Shown here: piece by piece, positions 43,801 to 50,089 of the stretch
Numbering within the stretch: position 1 is the stretch's first letter
Layout: every line of letters starts with the position of its first letter
Origin: Pyxidicoccus caerfyrddinensis
GTDB lineage: Bacteria; Myxococcota; Myxococcia; Myxococcales; Myxococcaceae
NCBI RefSeq assembly: GCF_010894405.1
Contig: NZ_JAAIYA010000007.1
Span: 496,001-560,000 of the forward strand
Length of the DNA stretch: 64,000 bases
Direction: 5' to 3'
Position numbers and translations under genes: made by a program
Notes under the pieces: model-generated
Told to the model about the DNA's origin: nothing
The model's input: only the letters and a program-made list of their open reading frames with translations
The model's database searches: none

Positions 43801-43817
43801 CGGTGGCCGAGGGCTGA
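37821..43817 (+). CDS. giant low-complexity repeat protein with conserved C-terminal domain
   Basis: A 1998-residue protein without signal peptide or clear membrane helix, and with no cysteine that I could see. Layout: N-terminal helix (EFRFLDEKRKLGSLSPVEEARWNEL, 10-35); three 22-residue GYYGADGQWYAYP repeats (57-115); YAQPGYDPNA/Q repeats (116-220); a long acidic Ala/Glu/Ser region with EIALDASDVSEAAP units; a Trp-spaced QPEWATPVEELAPE region (about 1300-1640, period 16); a Pro/Ala-rich stretch; and a C-terminal globular domain (about 1875-1998, HRVIIHTVEGQVKRGTIRD, then VRVTFNDGRQVAGF-like core and FFVIPADQRTNTARIFIY) that resembles DUF6982-type domains (recall, unverified). Function unknown; a scaffold, condensate or polar-organising protein is possible. 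Confidence 0.85.
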   Translation: MSDTRAAMREFRFLDEKRKLGSLSPVEEARWNELRGLLGVQDAAPVSEASWQQQAAPQGYYGADGQWYAYPAGYAEQQPQGYYGADGQWYAYPAGYAEQQPQGYYGADGQWYAYPAQGYAQPGYDPNAQGYAQPGYDPNQGYAQPGYDPNAQAYAQPGYDPNQGYAQPGYDPNAQGYAGYPQQGGYDPNQQAYDPNAQGGYDPNQGYAQPGYDPNAPQAYAGWEADPNAQQGYAADPAQQQAYAGQAQPYPGYAPQDPNAYAPQAPAEQDPLALSADDIDIPALSEPAPWMNPGAAETSAAAEQETQYAEEQPAVEAAAPVEDVLEVTEGDVSVDTTPDPSASFADVSADLMESDTAAASAEPLSQALSATVAEDDFSSVGEPEQPQAASATEPEASLEASFADLSMEVESAPDAPADVEVASAELEVASSEVELVDATAESEPLLAEERTPAPMDEAWASAPLAVDDEQGEVADAGDIIDVAAMEDATPAADADVEFVAQDMGATTSGAAEETGATDAAQEGGEIALDASDMIEAASPDEAAPVAENAAGEWSSVDEAPVAEASSNEWSAVDATPVAESAADPWGTPGETASLAESAADEWNTPAEATPVAEAAASTWDSGTPSETGAFAESAESTWDSGTPAEATPVADAAANAWDSGTPAETTSHAENSWDASASGETTPVAENAAGEWDASASGETGSFTENAAGEWDTNASGEAAPVAAGEWNASAASEAAPVAEHAASEWSTPGESASFEENTAAEWNAGASGEPASFEENAAGAWDSGTAVEAQTSAEFDASTESTTSSASVEAETSSVHLTQSAESAPEDLSGTAEIALDASDVSEAAPAEIALDASDVSEAAPAEIALDASDVSEAAPTEIALDASDVSEAAPAEIALDASDVSEVEPYADAQGVAASDEAGATWEQGEQAAAEEIALDASDVSEEFTPAPSVGAEESVPTMELGAADATDFATMEAPAPGAEEPSLDVMDIESAPESSEPPTFDAADLGTEVEPAPQAGSPFAASDVPSIELRSVQVGPDLQADTLEVAGGPATPAPREYAGPPSAQEMFDLSGNPEEAVPLAAAGEFVEYRSYTSTDDRGLELRSEGQSTVAGWSEGSADAMPLMSEEPAAASTEWSGSAADAVPLASNADFVSEMGTTGEAWNNTADTSAVELQSEWSPDTATSNASEEPAAIELQPEWVSAETPATDPGAATASEWASAETGDTSANAQQAEWATPATDASAHEPQAEEAAIELQPEWASASEPDSMTGDAAPTSEWTPSEGEVPATESASSWTGTSTEAAPSEWTAAPGEEAAPVELQAEWATPAEDAAPESAQPEWAAPMTEAAPEAAQPEWATPVEEVAADAVQPEWATPVEATPETAQPEWATAAEEVAADEVQPEWATPVEELAPETAQPEWATPAEEVPAEAVQAEWASPVEELAPEAAQPEWATPATEAAPQAEWSAAEEVATEDVQTEWASPTAEAAPTEAQPEWATPVEELAPEAVQAEWATDAAPQAAQPEWATPVEELAPEDVQAEWSEPAVDGAQNAQPAWAAATPAQPEWSTPSAEAAPESAQAEWASPMEELPADAVQEEWATHESAPAAEAAPEELQPEWVTPEAEPAPEWSAQQPAAAQWSETPAEEISLTDAPAEAAQSEWSDAPVEVEPEWNSTPAQTDSPFGAPAQAVPWEQEPAAPAQPWAAQPPAAPAWQSGSSPFAAQAQDFSAAEHDAVDVGLDAPPAEEEVPLEIEPEQELAEIDLVEESVEPPPAAFTPPPSPPAAVMAVAGVAAVAASAFRTPASAAPAPRVSAASPPVVIPPTPVVAAAPNTRASVSVPAVAPAVAEPTPPANQLRAAREPFFTQPAVVDSAPITSFVEGEHRVIIHTVEGQVKRGTIRDADLLDEVISLEQQSGYAPEQIPGKRVKAIFFMLTAGARQPQAEGQKIRVTFNDGRQVAGFSQDFKGATPGFFVIPADQRTNTARIFIYRSSVQAVAEG
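37989..38168 (+). repeat. 66-bp tandem repeats encoding GYYGADGQWYAYP units
   Basis: Units begin at 37989, 38055 and 38121; the third is truncated and runs into the next repeat class. The near-identity of the DNA copies points to recent expansion. Confidence 0.92.
38169..38480 (+). repeat. YAQPGYDPN tandem repeats
   Basis: About ten imperfect 24-36-bp units encode Tyr/Pro/Asn-rich peptides (YAQPGYDPNAQG and variants). Tyr-Gly-Gln-Pro composition is typical of phase-separating or adhesive low-complexity regions. Confidence 0.88.
40320..40544 (+). repeat. five 45-bp tandem repeats encoding EIALDASDVSEAAPA
   Basis: Units start every 45 bp at 40320, 40365, 40410, 40455 and 40500. Two further isolated copies of EIALDASD occur near 39390 and 40618. 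They encode an amphipathic acidic helix-like motif. Confidence 0.92.
41767..42690 (+). repeat. about 20 imperfect 48-bp repeats encoding QPEWATPVEELAPEA
   Basis: A Glu-Trp pair recurs roughly every 16 residues (QPEWATP, QAEWASP and variants). The regular Trp spacing in an acidic Pro/Ala background suggests an array of short binding motifs for a partner protein. Confidence 0.88.
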
Positions 43818-43887
43818 GGCCCGCCTCGGAAGGGGCGCGCTCCACTCCGGGCGCGCCCTCCTCCCGTCACACAGCCCGCAAATGAAA

Positions 43888-43918
43888 GAGGGGCCCCCAC
43901 TACCGTGGGAAGCCCCTC
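43888..43918. terminator. hairpin terminator between convergent genes
   Basis: GAGGGGC at 43888-43894 pairs with GCCCCTC at 43912-43918, and CCCAC with GTGGG inside it, closing a four-base loop. On the minus strand the stem is followed by TTTCATTT, so it should end the yceI-family transcript, and probably works for the giant gene as well. Confidence 0.8.
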
Positions 43919-43946
43919 CGTCATTCAGCGTGGGCTGTGCTTCGGA

Positions 43947-44615
43947 CTACTTCTTGTCCGTCGCCGTGGCCTTCTCCGTCGCCGGAGCCGGGGCCGGGGC
44001 CGGCTTGGCAGCGGCCGCGTCGGCAGCGGCCTTCTTCACCAGCTCGAGCTCCAGGTTCACGGTGACTTCCTCACCCACCGCCACGCCGCCCGTCTCGAGC
44101 GCCTGGTTGTAGGCCAGGCCGAAGTCCTTGCGGTTCAGCTTGGTGGTCGCCGCCACGCCGGTGCGGGTATTGCCCCAGGGGTCCTTGGCCTCCTTGGAAG
44201 GGCCCACGACGTCCAGGACGACGGCCTTGGTGACGCCGTGCATGGTCAGGTCGCCGGTGACCTTCAGCTTGCCCTGGCCGGCCTTCGCCACCTTCGTCGA
44301 CTTGAAGGTGATGGTCGGGTACTTGGCCACGTCGAAGAAGTCGGGGGCCTTCAGGTGCTCATCGCGCTTGGCGTTGCCGGTGTTGATGCTGGTCACGTCG
44401 ATGGTCGCCTCGACGGTGGACTTGGTGACGTCCTTGTCGTCCAGGTTGACGGCGCCCTTCACGTCGCCGAACGAGCCCTTCACGTTGGACACCATCATGT
44501 GCCGCACGGAAAAGCCGGCGGCGGAGTGCGCGCTGTCCACCTCCCAGGTGGAGGCCAGGGCCAGCGACGGGAGGGCGAACATCAGGGCAACAGCGCTCTT
44601 CAGAGACGTCTTCAT
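43947..44615 (-). CDS. YceI family periplasmic protein
   Basis: A 222-residue exported protein with signal peptide (MKTSLKSAVALMFALPSLALA). The YceI fold starts WEVDSAHSAAGFSVRHMMVSNVKGSFGDVKG and continues KRDEHLKAPDFFDVAKYPTI, both diagnostic of this lipocalin-like family that binds isoprenoid or other lipids. A tail of about 35 residues rich in Ala, Lys and Pro is extra. Function in the host is unknown; YceI proteins are often stress- or base-induced. AAGGAG precedes the start. Confidence 0.93.
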   Translation of the reverse strand: MKTSLKSAVALMFALPSLALASTWEVDSAHSAAGFSVRHMMVSNVKGSFGDVKGAVNLDDKDVTKSTVEATIDVTSINTGNAKRDEHLKAPDFFDVAKYPTITFKSTKVAKAGQGKLKVTGDLTMHGVTKAVVLDVVGPSKEAKDPWGNTRTGVAATTKLNRKDFGLAYNQALETGGVAVGEEVTVNLELELVKKAAADAAAAKPAPAPAPATEKATATDKK

Positions 44616-44645
44616 GGGGTGTGTGCTCCTTGGGGTACAGCGGTT

Positions 44646-45515
44646 TCAGGCGCGCAGCGCGAAGCTGCGCATCGACAAGGTTCCGTGATGGAAGCCCTCG
44701 AATACGGGGGTGAGGCGGTCCTCGGGGAGGGCTGCACCGAGGGCGAAATACAGCGGCATCAGGTGCTCGGCTCTCGGATGCGCGAGCCGGGCATTCGGTG
44801 CATCCAACCACTGCTGGAGGCCGGAGAAATCCCGCGCCGCCAGCTTCTGCGCGACCCAACCGTCGAAGGCCTGGGCCCACGGCTCCACGGACGCGTTCTT
44901 CTCGTGGAAATTCAGCCGGCGCAAGTTGTGGACGATGCCGCCGCTGCCCATGAGTACCACGCCCTGCGCGCGCAGCGGCCGCAGCACCTCGCCCATCCGC
45001 GCCACGTCCGCGGGGCTCGCGCCGAGCGGCATCGACACCTGCACCACCGGCAGCTTCGCGGCCGGGAAGGCGTGCAGCAGCGGCACCCAGGCGCCGTGGT
45101 CCAGCCCGCGCTCCGCGTCCGCCACCGCCGGCAGGCCAGCCTCCTTCAGCCGTGCCACCACGTCGCCGGCCAGCTCGGGCGCTCCCGGCGCCGCGTACTT
45201 CAGCCGGTAGAGCGGCTCCGGAAAGCCATAGAAGTCATAGATGAGCGGAGGCGTGGCGCTCGTGGTGACGCGCACCTCGCCTTCCGTCTCCCAGTGCGCC
45301 GACACCACTACCAGCGCCCGCGCCGCCGCCGCGCCATCGCCAAAGACCTTCAACGCCTTCGGGTAGTCGTCCGAGTCCAGCGCCACCATGGGCGAGCCGT
45401 GGGACACGAACACCGCCGGCGCCCGGCTCCCCGCCTGGCCTGCACCCAACACGCCCGACACTCCCATGGCCGCCGCCCCTTGCAGTACCTCGCGCCTGTC
45501 CAGTCCGTCGCCCAT
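44646..45515 (-). CDS. class III extradiol dioxygenase (LigB/DODA-type)
   Basis: A 289-residue enzyme. Metal and substrate residues appear in FVSHGSPMVALD, VVSAHWET, GLDHGAWVPL and AEHLMPLYF, as in YgiD/DODA ring-cleaving dioxygenases that open catechol-type rings. The first 30 residues look like a Tat-type leader (LDRREVLQGAAAMGVSGVLGAG), which is unusual; an internal ATG at 45467, preceded by AAGGGG, would give a cytoplasmic form. A candidate sigma-54 promoter lies just upstream, and a sigma-54 activator is divergently encoded, a standard arrangement for regulated aromatic metabolism. Confidence 0.88.
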   Translation of the reverse strand: MGDGLDRREVLQGAAAMGVSGVLGAGQAGSRAPAVFVSHGSPMVALDSDDYPKALKVFGDGAAAARALVVVSAHWETEGEVRVTTSATPPLIYDFYGFPEPLYRLKYAAPGAPELAGDVVARLKEAGLPAVADAERGLDHGAWVPLLHAFPAAKLPVVQVSMPLGASPADVARMGEVLRPLRAQGVVLMGSGGIVHNLRRLNFHEKNASVEPWAQAFDGWVAQKLAARDFSGLQQWLDAPNARLAHPRAEHLMPLYFALGAALPEDRLTPVFEGFHHGTLSMRSFALRA

Positions 45516-45531
45516 GTCGGGTGCCTTCTAC

Positions 45532-45547
45532 TGCAACCCCAGGACCA
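45532..45547 (-). promoter_or_regulatory. candidate sigma-54 promoter upstream of dioxygenase gene
   Basis: On the minus strand TGGTCC-TGGGG-TTGCA has the GG-N10-GC spacing and TTGCA -12 element of sigma-54 promoters. Predicted initiation near 45521 would leave too short a leader for the ATG at 45515 but would fit the start at 45467. The divergent gene encodes a sigma-54 activator. Confidence 0.45.
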
Positions 45548-45658
45548 GGGCACGGAACATGACAACCCCCTGGATTTGCTCCAGTCCTTTGTCACCCCGT
45601 GCAACGGACCTCTCATAACGATAGATAGACAACTCACTCTGGAAGGGAGTCGTACACC

Positions 45659-47296
45659 GTGGCTGGCGGATTCGAGCTGGGCTTGAACGAGCTGTTGTCC
45701 TTCGAGCCGGGAGGCGGGCTCATCCACTTCGCGGGGCAGCGGGCGGTGCTGATGGACCCGGTGGCGCTGGGCCTCCTGCGCAAGGAGCTCATCGACCTGG
45801 TGGGGATGACGGCGGCGCGCGGCATCTTCACGCGGCTGGGCTACGCGCACGGTTGGCGGACGGCGGAAGCGCTCAAGACGGCGGTGCCCTGGCCGGACGA
45901 GTCCGTGTGGCGCCGGGCCGGTGGCCGCCTGCACACCCTCCAGGGACAGGTCCGCGTGGAGCGCGTGGAGCGCCGTCCCGACGAGGGCCCCGAGCCCTTC
46001 GCCGAGGCGCAGTGGCGCGACTCCTACGAGGCCGAGCAGCACCTGCTGCACCTGGGCCGGGCGGATCAGCCGGTGTGCTGGAGCCTCACCGGCTTCGCGT
46101 CCGGCTACATGAGCTACGTCAACGGCAAGCCCATCTACGGCACGGAGTTGCGGTGCGTGGGCCAGGGCGACGCGGCCTGCCACTTCGTCGGCCGCCCCGC
46201 CGAGGAGTGGAGCACCGAGTGCACCGAGGTACTCCGCTTCTACGAGACGCAGTGCATGGAGGGCGTGCTGGCGCAGGTGACGGACGCGCTGAAGCAGGCC
46301 GAGCGCAAGCTGCGCGCGAAGCGCCAGTCGCTCGCGCGCGCGGGCGTGACGGAGGACCCGGCGGGCATGGTGGCGCGCTCGGAGGCCATGCTGCGCGTCA
46401 TCAACCTGGCGCGCCGCGCGGCGAAGGTGGACTCCACGGTGCTCGTCACCGGCGAGAGCGGCGTGGGCAAGGAGCGCATCGCCCGCCTCATCCACGACGA
46501 GTCCACCCGCGCGCACAAGGCCTTCGTCGCCGTCAACTGCGCGGCCGTCACGGAGAGCCTGCTGGAGAGCGAGCTGTTCGGCCACGCGCGCGGCGCCTTC
46601 ACCGGCGCCACGCATGACCGCGCCGGCCTCTTCGAGGCGGCCCACGGCGGCACCCTCTTCCTGGACGAGGTGGGCGAGGTGCCCGCGTCCATGCAGGCCA
46701 AGCTCTTGCGCGTGCTGCAGGAGCGGGAGGTGCGGCGCGTGGGGGAGAACACCAGCCGCAAGGTGGACGTGCGCGTGGTGGCCGCCACCAACCGGGAGCT
46801 CACCGAGGAGGTGCGCCTGGGCCGCTTCCGCCAGGACCTCTACTACCGCCTGCGCGTCATCGAGCTGAAGATTCCCCCGCTGCGCGAGCGGCGCGAGGAC
46901 ATCCTCCCCCTGGCGCGGCTGCTGCTCGCCGAGGCATCGGAGCGGCTGGGCCGCAAGGTGGCGGCGCTCGCCCCCGAGGCCGTGGATCAGCTCCTGCGCT
47001 ACGACTGGCCCGGCAACGTGCGCGAATTGGGCAACGCGGTGGAGCGCGCGGTGGCCCTGTGCGAGGGCCAGCGCGTGGAGCGCGAAGATTTGCCCGAGGA
47101 GGTCCGGGCCGCGCCGCCCAACCTCGTGCCCAGCGGCAACCCGCGCCGGCTGGAGGACATGGAGAAGGAGTACATCCTCGCGGTGCTCGCGCAGAACGGC
47201 GGCAACCGCGCGCGCACCGCCGAGCAGCTCGACATCGGCGTGGCCACGCTCTACCGCAAGCTCAAGCAGTACGGGCACCCCGAGGCAGCCCACTGA
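45659..47296 (+). CDS. sigma-54-dependent activator with XylR-N and V4R sensor domains
   Basis: A 545-residue enhancer-binding protein. The first 110 residues match the XylR N-terminal domain (FEPGGGLIHFAGQRAVLMDP), followed by a V4R small-molecule-binding domain (about 125-190: GFASGYMSYVNGKPIYGTELRCVGQGDAACHF), a helical linker, an AAA+ domain with GESGVGKE (Walker A), GAFTGA (sigma-54 contact) and a C-terminal Fis helix-turn-helix. This is the architecture of aromatic-effector regulators such as XylR and DmpR. The adjacent divergent dioxygenase gene with a -24/-12-like promoter is its likely target. The start is GTG with GGAAGGGAG upstream. Confidence 0.92.
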   Translation: MAGGFELGLNELLSFEPGGGLIHFAGQRAVLMDPVALGLLRKELIDLVGMTAARGIFTRLGYAHGWRTAEALKTAVPWPDESVWRRAGGRLHTLQGQVRVERVERRPDEGPEPFAEAQWRDSYEAEQHLLHLGRADQPVCWSLTGFASGYMSYVNGKPIYGTELRCVGQGDAACHFVGRPAEEWSTECTEVLRFYETQCMEGVLAQVTDALKQAERKLRAKRQSLARAGVTEDPAGMVARSEAMLRVINLARRAAKVDSTVLVTGESGVGKERIARLIHDESTRAHKAFVAVNCAAVTESLLESELFGHARGAFTGATHDRAGLFEAAHGGTLFLDEVGEVPASMQAKLLRVLQEREVRRVGENTSRKVDVRVVAATNRELTEEVRLGRFRQDLYYRLRVIELKIPPLRERREDILPLARLLLAEASERLGRKVAALAPEAVDQLLRYDWPGNVRELGNAVERAVALCEGQRVEREDLPEEVRAAPPNLVPSGNPRRLEDMEKEYILAVLAQNGGNRARTAEQLDIGVATLYRKLKQYGHPEAAH

Positions 47297-47321
47297 AGGG
47301 CTGCCCCGAGCCAGGCCCGGC

Positions 47322-48053
47322 CTAGTTGAGGAACTGGTCCCGGTCCGGCCGGCTCTGGTTCTTCGGCACCACGCGCAGGTGCTTGGAGCGGTCGCGGAGC
47401 TGACGCTGCAGGCGCCAGTGCTGGAAGTGCAACATCAGCTTGCGCGGGTTGGCGCCGCGCACGTAGGCGAACACCATGCCCAGCGCGAGCAGGTCCGGCA
47501 CCTGGGCCTGCCACGGGCCGATGATGGCCATCAGCACCACGAAGCCCGCGCCCACGCCGGCCAGCGCGTTGCCCGAAAGCGGGATGCCCCAGAAGTTCGT
47601 CTCACCGCGGCCGATGCTCAGGCCGTACGCCACCCACAGCACCGACGTCATCACGTTGCCACCGGTGTACGCCTGCACCGTTGCGCCGGGCACCAGCATG
47701 GCCAGCAGCGACGTGAGGACGCCCGCGAGCACGGTGACACCCACCCCCACCATCAGCAGGCGCTTGCCGCCCCAGATTGACTCCAGGTAGCCGCCGATGG
47801 ACCAGGTGATGATGGCGCCGAAGATGATGCCCATGGGGCTCGACTCGATGAACCCGTAGGTGATGGGCTGCCAGAGGAAGAGCCGGCTGAAGACGAAGTC
47901 CGGCAGCAGCAGCAGCAGGCCACCCTGCCCGCCCTTGGTGAGGTGGTACAGGATGGAACCCGCCACCAGCGCGGCGGCCAGCTTGGACGCCGTCGTTTCC
48001 AGGCCGGGCAGCCCGCCTCCACCCCTACCGCCGAAGCTGCGCATCGGTCGCAT
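47322..48053 (-). CDS. rhomboid-like membrane protein, probably non-proteolytic
   Basis: A 243-residue protein with six membrane segments. The loop-1 region LFLWQPITYGFIESSPMGIIFG, and the topology, match rhomboid-family proteins. The fourth segment reads AYTGGNVMTSVLWVAYG where active proteases have a G-x-S-G serine, and no matching histidine is evident in the sixth segment, so it is more like the derlin/TMEM115-type pseudoproteases. The C-terminus is basic and soluble. GGAGGAG upstream supports the ATG. Confidence 0.75.
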   Translation of the reverse strand: MRPMRSFGGRGGGGLPGLETTASKLAAALVAGSILYHLTKGGQGGLLLLLPDFVFSRLFLWQPITYGFIESSPMGIIFGAIITWSIGGYLESIWGGKRLLMVGVGVTVLAGVLTSLLAMLVPGATVQAYTGGNVMTSVLWVAYGLSIGRGETNFWGIPLSGNALAGVGAGFVVLMAIIGPWQAQVPDLLALGMVFAYVRGANPRKLMLHFQHWRLQRQLRDRSKHLRVVPKNQSRPDRDQFLN

Positions 48054-48205
48054 TCAGTACTCCTCCACTCGCCGCTCTAAAGAGCCGACCAAAGGTGGTG
48101 GAACCCCGCCCGCTTCGCAACCCCAAACGACGAAGAGCGCCCATCCCCGTCATCAGGGAGAGCGCCCTCGCAGACCGACTCTTCTCTCGACCGCCGTGGG
48201 GCCGC

Positions 48206-48403
48206 TCAGGCCTTCGGCTTGTAGAAGAGCGTGATGGTCAGACAGTGGAACTCCTTGTCGGAGGACTGCGTCACCACTCTGTCCACCACTTCGACGTTGG
48301 GGTTTTCCTTGAGCCACTTGGTGATGTTCTCACCCATGTTCTCGCGATCTCTCGCGAGAGTGGTGGAGAACACCTTGACTCCCGTGAAGCTGATAACGCC
48401 CAT
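48206..48403 (-). CDS. small Cse60-like protein
   Basis: A 65-residue protein with one alpha/beta pattern: VKVFSTTLARDRENMGENITKWLKENPNVEVVDRVV, ending LTITLFYKPK. Length and spacing resemble Cse60 of Bacillus, a small sporulation-associated protein, and similar small unknown proteins (recall, not verified). GAGGGTCGGA precedes the ATG. It stands alone between the rhomboid-like gene and the thiolase operon and has a lower GC content than its neighbours. Confidence 0.7.
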   Translation of the reverse strand: MGVISFTGVKVFSTTLARDRENMGENITKWLKENPNVEVVDRVVTQSSDKEFHCLTITLFYKPKA

Positions 48404-48468
48404 TCCGACCCTCGTCTAAACCAGAGATTCTGGACGTTTACCCCGAGACGATTCCGCCATCAAGAAAC

Positions 48469-48488
48469 GGGGCCGACAATCCGGCCCC
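48469..48488 (-). terminator. intrinsic terminator of thiolase operon
   Basis: GGGGCCG at 48469-48475 pairs with CGGCCCC at 48482-48488. On the minus strand the stem is followed by GTTTCTT, a T-rich tail. It lies 87 bp after the stop of the small zinc-binding protein gene and before the Cse60-like gene's upstream region. Confidence 0.7.
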
Positions 48489-48575
48489 CGCGCGCCCGGG
48501 CCGGGGCCCTGCCTACCCCTGAACAGAGGGCCCGCAGTTCTTCGTCGGACAGTAGGCCGGGGCTGGCCCGGGCCT

Positions 48576-48818
48576 TCACCGCCCGCCGGCGGCCTTGCGA
48601 GACAGGCAGGCAACTTCGTCCTTGCAGGCGGGACCGATGCCCTCGGGGTGGGCGTGGAACGGCGTCTTGTCGCTCTCCTCCACCCCACACACCACGCACT
48701 TGCGCTTGCGGTTGCGGCGCTCCGCGCGGCGCTGCTCGGCGATGGCCTTGGCCCGCTCACGGGCCGTCTTCGCGTCCACCTCGTTGCTCATCTCGCGTCC
48801 CGTGTCTTGTGCGGCCAT
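48576..48818 (-). CDS. small CxxC zinc-ribbon-like protein
   Basis: An 80-residue protein. A strongly charged helix (DAKTARERAKAIAEQRRAERRNRKRK) leads into CVVCGVEESDK...HAHPEGIGPACKDEVAC, a CxxC plus C-x5-C pair that probably binds zinc. The ATG overlaps the thiolase stop (TGATG), so translation is coupled. A second ATG lies nine codons in. No family is recognised; it may be an accessory nucleic-acid-binding protein. Confidence 0.75.
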   Translation of the reverse strand: MAAQDTGREMSNEVDAKTARERAKAIAEQRRAERRNRKRKCVVCGVEESDKTPFHAHPEGIGPACKDEVACLSRKAAGGR

Positions 48819-50014
48819 CAGAGCGCCTCGACCAGTACCGCGATGCCCTGGCCGCCGCCGATGCAGGCCGACCCGATACCATAGCGAGCGCCGCGGCGCT
48901 TCAGCTCGTACACCAGCGTCGTGGTGATGCGAGCCCCGGACGCCCCCAGCGGGTGGCCCACGGCGATGGCGCCGCCATTGACGTTCGTCCTGTCTCGCGG
49001 CAGGCCCAGCTCCTTCTCCACCGCGAGGTACTGCGGCGCGAAGGCCTCGTTGACCTCGAAGAGGTCCACGTCGGACAGCTTGCACTGCGCGCGCTCCAGC
49101 AGCTGGCGGATGGCCGGCGCGGGGCCGATACCCATGATTTTCGGGTCGCACCCGGAGATGCCCCAGTTGACCAGCCGGGCGATGGGCTTCACGCCGTGCT
49201 TCTCCACGAAGCCGCGGGTCGCCATCACCATGGAGCCCGCGCCGTCGCAGATGCCGCTGGCCGCGCCCGCGTGCACCACGCCGTCCTTCTTGAAGACCTT
49301 GGGCAGCTTGCGCAGGCCCTCCACCGTGGTCTCCGGGCGGTTGTGCTCGTCGCGCGAGACGACGGTGTCGCCCTTCTTCCCCTTGAGGGTGACGGGGGCA
49401 ATCTCGTCGTTGAAGCGGCCCGCCTCCTGCGCGGCGGCGAAGCGCTTCTGGGTGAGGACGGCGTACTCGTCCACCTGGTCCTGCGTGAGCGAGTAGTCCA
49501 CCGCGAGTTGCTCGGCGGTGAGCGCCATGGGCTGGCCGGTGTAGCTGTCGGTGAGGGCCGTCCAGAGCATGTCCTCGAGCCCCCCCTTGCCCAGCGGCAG
49601 GCCCCAGCGGGCGCCGCGGATGACGTGGGGGGCCTGGCTCATGGACTCGGTGCCGCCGGCCAGCACACAGCTCGCCTGCTCGGTGAGCATCAGCTCGGCC
49701 GCGGTGACGAAGGCCTGGAAGCCGGAGCCACACAGCCGGTTGACGCCGAGGGCGGGCACGGGGACGGGCACGCCGGTGCGCAGGCCCACGTGGCGCGGCA
49801 GGTAGATGGCATCCGAGCTGGTCTGCACCACGTTCCCGTACACGACGTGCTGGACGTCGCCGGGGGACACGTTCGCCTGGGCGAAGGCGGCCTTCGCGGA
49901 CTCCACGGCGAGGTCGGTGGCGCTGAGGTCCTTCAGGCTGCCCCCATAGGTTCCGAATGGGGTGCGCTTGCCGGACAGGAAGTAGATCTCCTCGGTCTTG
50001 GACACGCTCTTCAT
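48818..50014 (-). CDS. acetyl-CoA acetyltransferase (thiolase)
   Basis: A 398-residue thiolase. The nucleophile is C95 in NRLCGSGFQAF; GGTESMSQAPHV is the conserved loop; the base-forming His is in GGAIAVGHPLGASGAR and the second Cys in SACIGGGQG. It condenses or cleaves acyl-CoA, either for fatty-acid beta-oxidation or acetoacetyl-CoA formation (for branched-chain lipid or polyhydroxyalkanoate pathways). No beta-oxidation partner lies nearby. The small zinc-ribbon gene follows in an overlapping arrangement. Confidence 0.93.
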   Translation of the reverse strand: MKSVSKTEEIYFLSGKRTPFGTYGGSLKDLSATDLAVESAKAAFAQANVSPGDVQHVVYGNVVQTSSDAIYLPRHVGLRTGVPVPVPALGVNRLCGSGFQAFVTAAELMLTEQASCVLAGGTESMSQAPHVIRGARWGLPLGKGGLEDMLWTALTDSYTGQPMALTAEQLAVDYSLTQDQVDEYAVLTQKRFAAAQEAGRFNDEIAPVTLKGKKGDTVVSRDEHNRPETTVEGLRKLPKVFKKDGVVHAGAASGICDGAGSMVMATRGFVEKHGVKPIARLVNWGISGCDPKIMGIGPAPAIRQLLERAQCKLSDVDLFEVNEAFAPQYLAVEKELGLPRDRTNVNGGAIAVGHPLGASGARITTTLVYELKRRGARYGIGSACIGGGQGIAVLVEAL

Positions 50015-50089
50015 GGTGGTCGTCTACCTACTCTCAACGCGCGCGCTGTGCACGCACGCCGTGACGTCGTGAGGTGTGGGGGTGGGTCG

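Noticed and set aside
48416..48760. 114-codon minus-strand frame near the thiolase operon
   Set aside because: It overlaps the CxxC small protein in another frame and has a Ser/Arg/Pro-rich composition; the terminator hairpin also lies inside it.
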